Under the pieces are notes generated by a model that was not told the DNA's origin, searched no databases, and was given only the letters and a program-made list of their open reading frames with translations. Source: Panagrolaimus kolymaensis (taxonomy: Eukaryota; Nematoda; Chromadorea; Rhabditida; Panagrolaimidae). Taken from it: a DNA stretch of 64,000 nucleotides. The translations under genes and the position numbers were made by a program. The stretch spans positions 1,302,001-1,366,000 of the forward strand of contig JAJQJQ010000028.1 of assembly GCA_028622995.1 (NCBI GenBank). The letters are read 5' to 3'. Below, one piece after another: positions 11,732-22,379 of the stretch; position 1 is the stretch's first letter; each line of letters begins with the position of its first letter.

Positions 11732-13279
11732 ATGTCTGAATATGTAAGACTTAAAAAAAATATCCACTTTTAACTATGTTTTTACACGATACATATTTTA
11801 GTCATTGCCACATACAGAACAATTAAATGGGTTAAGTGAACCCATTCATATTGTTGGAGTTGCCAATGATAACGCAAAACGAATTGAATTTAATGTTTTT
11901 GATAATCAAGGAGAATATTTGTTGCATTATAATATTCGCTTTGATGTATGTTTTCTTACTTTATTTTCCTTCGCCATTAATAATATTATATTTTTTGTTT
12001 TCAGGAAGGTGTTTGTGTTCGAAATAGCACAAAATCCGGCCAACATTGGGAAAGAGAAGAGCGTGATGGTGGAATGCCTTTCCGTGCCGGGAAAGAATTC
12101 ACCCTTGAAATTAATGCTGATGACAATAATGTCATACACGTTAGAATTTTAAATCAGAAATTTAATTAATTTCTTCGAAGAAAATATTTTTTAGTGCGTT
12201 GTAAATAATTTTGAGCAATGCATTTTTCGCGCACGTGGAAATTCGAAAGATGCAGCGAAAATTGAAATTTCTGGAGATCTTCAATTAAAAAATGTCTCTA
12301 TTTCCGGCAGTGGAAATAGTGAAGGCAGTAAAAATCGACGAGATGTTCCTCAACCACAACAAGAAGGTGGAAGAGAAAATGAAGGTGGAGCTGGAGGAGA
12401 TTTTGGCGGTGAAGTTCATTTACAAGATGGTGACGATGAGCCTGAACCAAATCAACCCGAGCCTCAACAACCTCAAGAACCTGAACCCCAGCAACCTGAG
12501 CCACATATGCCCCCACCACGAGAGCCCGAACCTCAACATCCAGAGCCCGAAGAACCTCGGCCTCAGCAACCTGATCGACCTCAACCTAATATTGTTCAAC
12601 CTGCTCCAGATCATCGTCCAGAACCCAACCTTGGCGGTGGTTTCCATCATCCCCAAGAGCCATTACCCAACCTTCCTCATCCAACTCAAGGAGAATTGGT
12701 AATATTTTATATATATATTTTTTAGCCAAAAACAATATCAAAAAAAATTATATCTTTTTAGAGTGTTCCTTATAATTGCCCATTGGAAGATTTCAATCGA
12801 ACTCATCGCTTGCGAGTAGTTGGAACACCAACAGGAGAAAAGTTTGAAGTTATTATGCGTTTACACAATGGCGATGCCCTCTTTCATTTTAATCCTCGGC
12901 TTAATGTAAGGCTTTTGTGTCAACTTTTTTGAATCCTATCAGTTACAAAAAAAATTGTATTTTTATTATAGCAAAATTGTGTATTCCGCAATGCCACAAA
13001 TAACATGCAATGGCAACCTCAATGGGAGGATAAAAGTGGAAATGGTTGTCCATTCCATCAAGGTCAACAATTTGCTTTAGATCTCATTGCAAGTGGAAAT
13101 GTTATTTCTGTAGGAATTTTTTATTTTTATTTTCTGGGCTTTTTATAAACTTCTATTACTTTTAGTGCTTTGTTGATGGAGTCGAGTATTGCAAATACCC
13201 GGTTCATGGAGATATAAGCCAAGTTCACATTTTGCAAGTCAATGGCGATGTTCAACTCAATCAAGTTCTTATTGAATAA
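11732..13279 (+). CDS. Two-domain (tandem-repeat) galectin with Pro/Glu/Gln-rich linker
   Basis: Seven exons, 11732-11743, 11802-11945, 12005-12139, 12195-12698, 12762-12905, 12972-13109 and 13166-13279, encode 396 aa. Every boundary falls on a codon boundary. Domain 1 shows the galectin sugar-binding residues HYNIRF, VRN and W-E-R-E-E-R. Domain 2 shows HFNPRL and FRN, but has WEDKS in place of W-x-x-E-x-R, so its binding may be altered. A linker of about 120 residues, rich in Gly then in Pro-Glu-Gln repeats ([12 protein letters not shown]), separates them; C. elegans tandem galectins have much shorter linkers. There is no signal peptide, as usual for galectins. Expected role: beta-galactoside recognition in defence or glycoprotein cross-linking. 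Confidence 0.9.
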
Positions 13280-14698
13280 ACTGAATGGTTTTTATAACGA
13301 CTTACATTTTTTTGTTAAAAGCTTTTTTTTTTAATAATTATGAATTAATGCCCAAGTATCATATTTTATATTTCTTTAGTTTAATATCGATATGATTTTA
13401 TTATAAAAACACGAAGGTGCTTATAATCATTTCTTTTTTAAATAAATCTAAACTTATGCTTACAAAGAAGTTTTTCATAAAACTATTAAAGTCAGTTGTA
13501 AATTTTTCTTTATTCCAAGTCAAAATGTATTAAAAAAATTTCAGGCAGGTCCATTAGACCACCTTTAAAAACCGACTTCGGCCAGCTTTTCACGATTTTG
13601 CTCGAATTTAAAAAAAATATACATTATACAAGCGTTAAAAAAAAGCTTTTAGCTGCAATTGCAAAATTTAAGCTACCAAAATTCTGCAAAAATACGTGAT
13701 TTTTTAAATGCTGTGTGTGATAATGATACAATACAAAAAAATCATATGGCTTTCACACTTTTTGTGCTTAATGGCTTTTTAATTGTTTGACAGTTTACAA
13801 AATATGAGCTCATAATTTAAAAAAAAAACGCTGATTGGTCTCATGTTTTTTTTTTGCAAAAATGATTCCTAGTGCGAGCGTTGATGTTTGTTAAATTTGA
13901 AGCCCCCCAGAAAGCTAAGATTGAATACAAAAAGTTTTTTGTTGAAATTGTTTTTAATCTACATTTTTATGTCAAAAATCAATTCTCATTATATAAGCAA
14001 GCTAACGTTGCCAATACTTTTTGTCGTGGAACTACATTTTTAGAAAACATTATCAATACAAAGACCATTTTTGCATTCAGTTTCAAAATAAGTTAAGATG
14101 CGTTCAGAAAATTCGTGTTACCTCTGAAAGTTGCTACTAGTAAGAGAAATTGAAATTCTGTCAAAAGAATTTTTTTAATTCATTTGCAGCCCACCCTTTT
14201 ACGTGCTTTTTTGGGGCTAAAAAAATAATATTAACTATGTTATGCTGATTTTGAGTTTTTTATGGGTAGAAAAAACAGCTTACATTTTTCTCACATCGAT
14301 CGGTTACAACATTACAATCCAAACCACTGGGGAAACGATGCGTTTTGGTACAACCAGATGTGGGAGAAGTTGAGTCGAAGCGATTGCAAAAATGCAAAAA
14401 AGAACAACAAGCGTAGTTTTCATGATACAACTAGAAGTCATAAGACTTTATTTTAACTATGGGCTTCATCAAGCTTTATTTATACTATCTTTTCGCCCTA
14501 AAAACATTATTGAAAATCACTTTTACAACTCTTTCAAGCGAGATTTCGTGTCATGCTCTAAGTTTTGCCTTGGTTAAATCCCGTTAGTTTATGATTTTTG
14601 CTTTTAAAAAAATACATATTATTGTTTTATTAGTAATCTTGATATCAACAAAAGCTTTATTTTAATTTAATATAAATAACGCTTTAGATGTCTGCGTT
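13280..14698. other. 1.4 kb without a recognised gene
   Basis: Several short open frames of 60-75 codons occur between 13870 and 14580, but none has family-like motifs, splice support or composition above background. No repeat structure was noticed. Confidence 0.45.
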
Positions 14699-14956
14699 TC
14701 AACTACAATAACATTTACCGCCTAAGCATGCAGCTTTGTCACAACCCTAAAATTTTAAAACAAAATATTATTATTTCAAAGACTTTCTTACATGGTCCTT
14801 GCAGTACGTTAAACATGCTTCACCTTCTCCAGGATTACATGGTATGTCATGGGCGACGCAGTAAGCTCCAAGAAATAAATTCTCGCCTTCTATTTTGCCC
14901 CGAATGGTAATCACAGTCATTATTGAGAAAAAGAAAAGGAAGAGTAAATATTTCAT
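14699..14956 (-). CDS. Secreted eight-cysteine defensin-like peptide
   Basis: Two exons, 14956-14792 and 14746-14699, joined across a 45-nt GT-AG intron, give 69 aa. A clear signal peptide (MKYLLFLFFFSIMTVITIRG) precedes a mature part with eight cysteines spaced C-x6-C-x7-C-x3-C-x4-C-x4-C-x4-C-x-C. The C-x3-C followed later by C-x-C matches the cysteine-stabilised alpha-beta fold of defensins and drosomycin-like peptides. If the intron is overlooked the frame ends after four cysteines. The expected role is antimicrobial or another secreted host-defence or venom-type peptide; the sequence does not distinguish these. Lying alone on the minus strand, it has no related neighbour. Confidence 0.75.
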
Positions 14957-14999
14957 TTCTTAAGGACACCACCAACGATAAGTTGTTTTGTGCTGTTTT

Positions 15000-15509
15000 G
15001 AAGTTTTGGTCCACTTTTTAAAGCTTAAAACTAGCACCGCCTCTTTTTTTCTAGACTAGAAAGAAGCAACGTGATCAAAGTGTTATTTAGACCTTAAAAG
15101 CTTTTTTAAATTTAAATAGAATAGTTTTGTCACAACTCGAGCATCTGGGGGATTTGGAAAAACCTTTTATTGCTGATTTTGCCATCGTTTCTGTTAGTTT
15201 TGCTTTGTTTTTGGAAACTAGTTTGGAAAAAAACTCCGACGATTGCTAATGATTTTGAATAAAAGTCGATGGCTTTCAACTTTTATTATCTTAAGTCATC
15301 AACCTCCGATATCAAAGATAAGGTTAGCTTCAGTAGTTAATTAAAAAGCAAATATGTACGTACCAATCCATTTTATTTAATTTTTTGCTTATAATTCTTT
15401 TAAACTATTCAAATACATACTGACCGCTCATATTGGCAATATATGTCTAGACCTTAAAGTTAATTTTTTTAGTTGACTACTTTTAGTTATTCTATCAGCA
15501 ATTGCAAAA
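15000..15509. other. Intergenic, no gene seen
   Basis: Divergent upstream region of the defensin-like gene (minus strand) and the HAT/F-box-like gene (plus strand). No motif was recognised. Confidence 0.4.
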
Positions 15510-17480
15510 ATGATAGTTTCTCCACAAATTTATGAAAAGCTTTGTTCTGAATATCGTAAAGCTGTAGATAAGCTTGAAAACGGTTTAAATAATGCGTGTG
15601 ACAATAAGGAGAAGCATGAGCTGTTTAAAGAGTTTTATCAGAATCGTTTTATGGTAAAAGATTTGTGGAATCTAAGAGCTCAATTGTGAGTATTTCAATA
15701 GACTTTGTAGATGGTGTAAACTCTATAGCTTTTAGTAAATGGTTTTCCAGCTTGGAAGAAGATACTTTGGGCGATGCAGCGTTTCATTTTTATTACGATA
15801 GACGGTGTGAAGATTATTTGGTAAGTTTGTTTTTTCACAGACATTATATATAAAACCTATGTTATTAGGACCATCCAAAGCTGTTTTATTCCTTTGAGAC
15901 TCTTACTAAATTGTTAAACGATGAAGCCAAGACACTTTTACTCAAGAAAGATGATCGTCTTCTTTTTCGTGCTAAGCAGAGTGTTAGTTATCCTCATATC
16001 AATCTTCAAAGAGATTTCATGGATTACGTATCTTGTTGTTGTAAGTTTACGACACAAGCAAGATCGACGTTCGGTTTTTTCTTTTCCACTTTTGATGGAT
16101 TTAATCCAAAAATTAATGATTTTATACTCTCTTAGGTACAGAAAATGTATTTTTAAACTTTTTAGCGTCGTTACCTGCCCCGCAACTCAAGTCAAAAGTC
16201 AAATCCATGATTGATCTTGCTGACAAGATCAAGAAATCTGAAGATGACATTCCAATGTGGATTAGCTATTTGAGAGAATCTAACGATGGGGTATTTATCA
16301 GACACACCATCCAAGATAGAATTGCTTCAAATCCAATGAACAAAGGCTTATGGAAATTATATATTACCTACTTGGAAGAAATCAATCCTAAAAAGATGCT
16401 TCAAAGCTATTCAAGATATTGTCGATTATTTTTAGATGATGAAGAAATGAAAAACAAATACCAAAATGCTGTAGAAAAATATGGATCGGATGTCAATTAC
16501 TGGGATAACTTGTTTGATTTCGAAGAGGAAGCAGCAGAATATCATGGAAAACGAATGATAGTCAAAAAGAAAATAGAAAAAAGCACTTTTGCTCTGCAAA
16601 GCTCTTCTATGCGTTTACCCCCAAGCCTATTATACTATATTATGTCGGCAGCTGATCTTTTAATTAAGTACAAGCTTCACAAATGCTCTAAATCCATGTT
16701 TGCAAAGTATCCTTACCCCATTTGTCACCGTCTTCTAGGAAGAGAGCATTGGGATGATCATTCTATGAGCTTTTTTGAAGATTCCGTCAAAGTCTTTGAT
16801 TATCCATGGTTAAAACCTTCTTCTGGCTTTCGAAAAATCCATTTGGCTACTTGGTTGAATTTTATGGGGCACGAAAAGTTTGACAAACTTTCACAAGTCA
16901 TTGAAAATTATATATTCAAGTGTGATGCTACCTATATCCATATTATTTGCCAAAACATTACTGAAAATGAGTTCGATTTTTTGGTTGGTCACGGAAACGT
17001 TCATAGTTTGGATCTCTATGATACAAAAATTACAAAAGTAGATGGTAGCTTATTGAGTGTTTCCGAAGTCATAAAAAAAGTTCCAAAAGTTCAACGATTT
17101 GAGTAAGTTATGAGCTAAAAAGTCAAAAAAATAATCGATTTGTTTTCAGATATTCTGGACCTTTCACTGATTTTTCTGAGCTTCAATTTAAATCAAAGCT
17201 GCATCACTTCGTTTTACACGAACCGTTTGAAACTCCCATTGACACTGTCGTTTTCTATGATTTTTTGACCGTAAGTACTTAGTATCCATCTCAAACGTCA
17301 AAAAAGATTTTTTTATAGAAGTATGCTTTTCCTTGCTCGTATTTTACTATCAATATTTATGGTCAAGGTCAAGACTATATCAGAAACTTTCGACAACATA
17401 CTTCTATCTTTTTGGATTCATGGAAGCCGCACAATGAAGTTCCTAAAGTACAAGTTTTAGATTGGTCAGAAGATAACTAA
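15510..17480 (+). CDS. HAT-repeat plus F-box-like protein
   Basis: Exons 15510-15653, 15677-15820, 15869-16040, 16166-17102, 17150-17270 and 17319-17480 give about 559 aa. The first half contains aromatic-rich paired helices of the half-a-TPR type (WISYLRES..., LWKLYITYLEE, YSRYCRLFLDD), as in RNA-processing HAT proteins. The second half, from SMRLPPSLLYYI onward, matches in layout the F-box-like genes at 23060-23838 and 35720-36667: an LP-start helix, a C-x-SMFAKYP region, then an LLSVSEVIKKVPKVQRFE-type repeat. Exons 1 and 2 join in frame only if the 23 nt at 15654-15676 (GTAAAA...CTAAG) are removed; this is either an ultra-short intron or a frameshift. The function may be a substrate adaptor, but that is inferred. 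Confidence 0.65.
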
Positions 17481-17935
17481 AAAATTATTGCTTATTTCTG
17501 TACAAAAAGCTAGATCATTACTTTTTGAAATGTGTAAATCTTTTTTGTTATCATAAAGTGCAAAAATATGAAATGTGGTTACAACATATATATTTTGAAA
17601 AGGAGCCCATAAAAACGCACAAAAGAGTGATATAAGAACACTACCAACACGATACTCTAAACCATGGGCATTTTTGATTTGGTTCTGCAAATTGATGACT
17701 AAGGCCAAAACAAAAAGTTATGATATACCTTCAACCAAGCATGTTTCCAAAAAATCTGTTTCTTATTGTCATAATACCCTCATAAATAGTACAAGCCACA
17801 AATTCAAAAGGTGAACTTTTGTATAATACTTGCTGATAACACTATGATTTTGACCGTTGTTTTATCATCATTTTTACGTCATTAGTTTGCTATATAAGTT
17901 CAAAAAAATGTGCAGATACTATCAATGAATAAAAC

Positions 17936-18031
17936 ATGATGTTTTTGGCCATTGTAGTAGTATTTTTAACAGCTGTTTTTAATTATCATTTTGTTGGTAT
18001 TCAGCATGTAACACAAGTTCAAATGAAATAG
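17936..18031 (+). CDS. 31-residue signal-peptide-like ORF, putative
   Basis: A CTATATAAG box at about 17889-17897 is followed, about 40 nt downstream, by an ATG opening a 31-codon frame. It starts with a strongly hydrophobic leader (MMFLAIVVVFLTAVF) and ends with a short polar part. It could be a tiny secreted peptide or the first exon of a gene whose continuation I did not find. Low confidence. Confidence 0.25.
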   Translation: MMFLAIVVVFLTAVFNYHFVGIQHVTQVQMK

Positions 18032-18478
18032 GGACATAGTTTTTAGTTGAATGTTATTGCAAATGGTTTTTTATTTTTCTTTTATAACATTAGTGATGTA
18101 ATGCAATTACGACTATGACGATGGCAATCAATTTCAAAGCTGATATGATTTCAAATATTGAATTAAATAAAAAGTTTTTCCCTTTTTTCTTAAAAAACAT
18201 AGGTGTTATTCCTTCAATTTCACTTTCATCTACAAATATTCATTTTAGTTTAGTTTTGTCCAAATTTAATTATTTAATTATATATTCTTAGTTGCAGTAA
18301 AGAATAATACGATATGACCAGTTGTTAGTTGCCTACAAATACATTTAATTTTTTTGTCTTTGAACTTTACTCAATTACATATGCAAGCTTATTTTATATA
18401 ATTAATTTAATGGTAGAAATTTTGTAGATAAAGCAAACTTATAACTTGCGAATTACTACATTGCTTGAATAAAAAGTT

Positions 18479-19681
18479 ATGGTGGTTGTGAAAAAGCAAG
18501 ATAAATATATTTGCTTAGTTTATGGTAAAAAATTGAAGGATCTTGATAGCTTTCGATGTTTTTTTACAAATTTTGCTGCAACCTTATATATCGCCAATTT
18601 TGGTTTCATTTGTCTTGGCTTTCTCATTCTAATAATTTTGATATCAATTTTTGGAAAAATTAAAGAAAATTATAAATGGTTTATTTTGAATCAAGCTTTA
18701 TGGGATTTAGTTATAACATATTATTATTTTTGTGGAAATGAAGCTCGTATGGATATTTTTGAGGATTTTAATTTCAATTGTATTTATGGTTTAAATTTTG
18801 GTGATATTATTTTTATAGGTAAATTTATTGAAAATTGCATTCGAACTAATTCATATTCAGCTTTATTTTTACTATCATTTACGCGATTTTTATGTTTGTA
18901 TTTTATGCATTTTTATGAAAAAATAACTAAAAATAGACGAATTTTTTATATGATTTTAATATTTAATTTTATCATTCTTTTTTTAAATATCAATGAAGTT
19001 TTTAATTATCTTTTATATTTGGAATATGATAACTATATTGGAATATGCATAAAAGCTCAAGAAGCTCTTAACTCAACAAACATAGATGAATGTTTTGAAG
19101 AAATTTGCCATACTTTCGCGTGTCATAGTTATAAAATATTATATTTAACTTTTACTGGGATTATTTTTATTAAACCTATTTTATTTTTATTTCTTTCTAT
19201 TTTAGCCGCAATTATGATTACTATTCGCATTGGAAAACAAGCTAAATTTCAATTTAAACATAATCGAAAAGATTTTTTATCTTCCCTTCGCATTTCATCG
19301 GTTATTGTGTTACAAACTTTATTAAATTTATTTGTTTTTGTTATTGAATTTATTGAAACCTTTGAAAAAATGTCTGAATTATTTGGAATTAGTTTATTAA
19401 CAAATTCATGGATATACAAGCCTGAACTTTGTGTAGATTGTTTGAATTTTTGGTTACCCATATGGATTGATGGAAATTTTGGATTAACTTCTCTCTCAGT
19501 GCATCAAGCAATCGTACAATTTCGTGTTTTCATTGAATCCTTTATTGTTTTACTTCTTATGACTGGATATCGAGAAGCTTTATTACAATTCTTCAAATTT
19601 ATTTATCATTTCATCAAACATCCTGGTGAACTTTATAATAATTTGACTTCTACCGCAACTGTTAGTCAAATTCATACTTAA
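18479..19681 (+). CDS. Serpentine (7TM) receptor, intronless
   Basis: A single uninterrupted frame of 400 aa with seven hydrophobic helices. A Cys at the outer end of helix 3 and further Cys pairs in the long loop 2 (CIKA...CFEEICHTFAC) suggest disulphides. At the inner end of helix 3 the sequence is SFTRFLCLYF, an ERY/DRY-like position reduced to TRF. The C terminus is a short Ser/Thr tail. This fits nematode orphan or chemosensory GPCRs, with cell-surface signalling through G proteins. Nematode receptor genes normally have several introns, so the lack of any intron in 1.2 kb is unusual and could reflect retroposition. The assignment to a named sr family is uncertain. Confidence 0.75.
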   Translation: MVVVKKQDKYICLVYGKKLKDLDSFRCFFTNFAATLYIANFGFICLGFLILIILISIFGKIKENYKWFILNQALWDLVITYYYFCGNEARMDIFEDFNFNCIYGLNFGDIIFIGKFIENCIRTNSYSALFLLSFTRFLCLYFMHFYEKITKNRRIFYMILIFNFIILFLNINEVFNYLLYLEYDNYIGICIKAQEALNSTNIDECFEEICHTFACHSYKILYLTFTGIIFIKPILFLFLSILAAIMITIRIGKQAKFQFKHNRKDFLSSLRISSVIVLQTLLNLFVFVIEFIETFEKMSELFGISLLTNSWIYKPELCVDCLNFWLPIWIDGNFGLTSLSVHQAIVQFRVFIESFIVLLLMTGYREALLQFFKFIYHFIKHPGELYNNLTSTATVSQIHT

Positions 19682-19919
19682 TCTTTACGATCTCTAAAAA
19701 AGTTAATTTGTTTTTTAAATTAAATTAATGTATTTGTTATAATATTTTTTTTTTCTTCAAGTTTTTTGTGTGTAGTTTATTGTGACTCTAATTTTATCAT
19801 AAATATAATTTAATTGACGGTTGAAAAAAAAACTTAAAAGTTGTTCCACACCTTTCATAATTCTTGTAAATCTTTCCCTTTTTTATGATTTAATTTTGAT
19901 GTTTTTTTGAATACACTTA

Positions 19920-20670
19920 CTAAAAAAGAACTGTGCAGCCAAAAACTTTGCTTTTATTTTTATCTATTGGAAAGCTAATGATTTCATTGCAAATTTGCCA
20001 TCTCCATGACCTTGCTGTTGCCATCTTTTGGTTCTCGTATCCAATATCTTTAAATATAGAAATTTCTTTATCATCTCCTTCAAAACCTATGTTTTCCAAA
20101 CCTCGAAAAATATAAAAATGAGCCATTCCAAGATTATTAAGTTATGAAACATTTGATTTCATTATATCACAAATTTCTTCCATTCCTATGTGGTTCTAGA
20201 AAAAATAAATAATGTTTATTTTTAAGAAGGAAGAAATGAATTACCGTTTAGTTGTTTTATTGCACTGAATATCCAAAGGAAAACATAACAATAAAGTAAT
20301 AAAATGCATCCAAATCATATGCTGTTAAATTTGATCTGCAAAAAGTAAAACAATTCTTAAAAGATTTTTTTTTCATACAAGCTAGTCAATCTACCAAAAT
20401 TATAAAAAAAAGTTTACTGGAAAAGATAATCATTTCGTTCTTGATTTTCGTTCGTTTTTACATTTTCTTCCAACAAACTAAAGCCTTGCTTAATATTATT
20501 TGCGCATTCTGAATCGTAAGCTTGATAGGCATCTTCATGATTTTGGAAGTAATCTAATATAATGTATTTTTTTAAGTAAAAAGGAAAGAAAGAAGAAATG
20601 AAAGAAGCTTACTGTATTCTTTTTCCTCAACCATATTTGCAATAAAGAAATAAAGATCAAAGAAAAGCAT
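19920..20670 (-). pseudogene. S28-type serine carboxypeptidase remnant
   Basis: Minus-strand pieces resemble the middle and C-terminal part of peptidase family S28 (prolylcarboxypeptidase-like). From 20670: an exon with MLFFDLYFFIANM; one with YQAYDSECANNIKQGFSLLEE; one with LTAYDLDAFYYF...VQ; and a last block with ATARSWRWQICNEI, the equivalent of the family's R-x-W-x-WQTCxEF segment. Splice signals are partly present. However, the joins do not stay open: the exon near 20200 has an in-frame TAA before LNNLGMAHFYIFRGLE, and the frame ends at 19920, well short of the catalytic His region. The GxSxG serine region is absent too. It is a decayed fragment. Confidence 0.5.
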
Positions 20671-21145
20671 GGGAAAAATAGATAAGAATAAAGCATAAAA
20701 TGATTTTTTTGAACCTAGGATTGGTTGTATGACGCGCGCCTAATTTTTTTGTATTCTCAGACAGGGTGTGTTCGGGCGTAGGGTTGTCGAATTTCCCGGG
20801 AAATGGGAAAATGGGGAAATTTCCCGGGAAATTTCCCGGGAATTTTCCCGGGAATTTTCCCGCTACAAACCTTCACAAAGTCTTACAAAGTTTAACAAAG
20901 TTATAGCAACTTTTGTAGAACTTTGTTAGACTTTGTGAAACTTTGTAAGGGTTTGTAGCGGGAAATTTCCCAGGAAAAATCGGGAAATTCCCGGGAAATC
21001 TTTTTTGACAACCCTATTCGGGCGGACGCCCCCAAACGCGCCACCATGGCTCCACCGACCGTATTTGCAATAATAAAAGAATAAAGAACAGAGAAAAGCA
21101 TGGGAAAAAAGGAATAATAAAAAAGTATAAAATGAAAACAAAAGG
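20631..21145. repeat. Duplicated ~75-bp segment on both sides of an insertion
   Basis: The stretch 20631-20710 (TATTTGCAATAAAGAAATAA...AGCATGGGAAAAA...AAAATGA) recurs, diverged, at about 21057-21145 in the same orientation. Between the copies lie about 345 bp of more GC-rich DNA that contain the palindromic element at 20779-21016. The right copy is the immediate upstream region of the C-type lectin gene. The left copy overlaps the first exon of the S28 remnant. Confidence 0.6.
20779..21016. mobile_element. hAT-like MITE, palindromic
   Basis: The 238-bp element begins TAGGGTTGTCGAATTTCCCG and ends with the near-complement ...TTTTGACAACCCTA. It is flanked on both sides by the same 8 bp, TTCGGGCG (20771-20778 and 21017-21024), the target duplication length of hAT transposons. 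The interior is a fold-back of repeated TTTCCCGGGAA units and of ACAAAGT/ACTTTGT units. It has no coding capacity. It sits about 150 bp upstream of the C-type lectin start. Confidence 0.8.
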
Positions 21146-21170
21146 ATTTATTTTATAGATACTTTTAAAA

Positions 21171-22358
21171 ATGAAGTGGTTGCTGGTTTGCTTAATTTTC
21201 AAAAGCTTTGTTGTTGGAATTATTTTAGCTTCTTGCCCCAATGGAACCGTTCAATCTAAACTTGATCAAAATGTCTGTTATTTGTTTTCAAACAAAAATT
21301 ATACATTTTTAAACGCGGAATCTATTTGCGTTGAAAATAATGGACATTTGGTTTCAATTCATAGCATGTTTGATAATGTTTTTATCAACGGTACACATTT
21401 AATTTATATTTTTTATTTATATTATTGTTAAATAATCATTTTTAGAACAAACCCAAATGAAGTTTCCTAATTATAACGAAATTTGGATTGGTGCCACAAA
21501 TTTAATGACTTCTTCCTCCGAAACTTGGGGATGGATTGATAAAGCTTCTTTTTCATTCACCGATTGGCAAAAGAGTGAACCCAAAAATAACGCAGGATTT
21601 GATTGTGGCGCTGTGAAAGTTCAAGATGGTACTTGGGTGGCTGAAAATTGTCATAAACTAAATCCCTTTGTTTGTATGATAACTATTCAACCTCAAACAA
21701 CAACAATGCAGCCAATTACTACTAAAGCATCTTCTACATCACAAATCGCTACAGCGGCTACTATTCCTCCTACTGCTTCAACAACTAAACAACCAAAATC
21801 TTGTCCCGAATCTTGGATATTCTCAAATATTACAGGATTTTGTTATACTCTTTTAAGAAACCAATATACTTGGTTAGACGCTGAAAACTCATGCGCTTCT
21901 CAAAACTCACATTTGGCTTCCATTCATAGCTCAGAGGAAAATAAGTTTGTTAACGGTAAAGAAAAAATAAATTTCTTAAAAAATTTATAAAAGCAGAAAA
22001 CGGGTTTACAGGTTTGATTCTTTTTAATAATATGTGTGGAATTTACGCCTACATTGGGTTACATTATGTTACTAATACTTCTACTTGGGCATGGACCGAT
22101 AATACACCTTTTGATTATTCAGATTGGGTTTATTTTCTTCCTACAAATGTCCAAAGTGAGTTTTTTTTTTCATTTCATATATTTTAATTTCTATATATAT
22201 GTAAATATAATAAAAACTTTTCATACTTTGTAGACTATCAATGCGCTTCGTTAGAGGATGGTCATGCATGTGCGGGCAGCGGGTCTGGATCATGGACAAA
22301 TTCAAAGTGCACTGGAGGAACCTATAGTTATGCTATCTGCAAAAAGCAACCTTCATGA
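21171..22358 (+). CDS. Secreted protein with two C-type lectin domains
   Basis: Four exons, 21171-21390, 21446-21955, 22012-22155 and 22234-22358, give about 332 aa. A signal peptide (MKWLLVCLIFKSFVVGIILA) is followed by CTLD 1, with AESICVENNGHLVSIHS, IWIGATN, WGWID, FTDW and a closing C-G-AV...NC...FVC. A Thr/Ser/Pro linker of about 35 residues (TTMQPITTKASST) leads to CTLD 2, with AENSCASQNSHLASIHS, AYIGLH, WAWTDNTPFDYSDW and terminal cysteines. The canonical Ca-binding EPN/QPD plus WND set is incomplete (no clear WND), so sugar binding is uncertain. It belongs to the large nematode clec group, usually secreted and often induced on infection. For the third exon a GTTTACAG acceptor was preferred over an earlier AAAG. 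Confidence 0.85.
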
Positions 22359-22379
22359 AAATTTATTTTAATTAAAGTT

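Noticed and set aside
13872..14577. Three short plus-strand open frames of 61-74 codons
   Set aside because: No motif, no splice continuity and composition of AT-rich background.
17466..17708. Minus-strand open frame with hydrophobic segment (VLISLFCAFLWAPFQNIYVV)
   Set aside because: Upstream splice options all run into stops, no start is available and it overlaps the 3' end of the plus-strand gene; not enough to call a gene.
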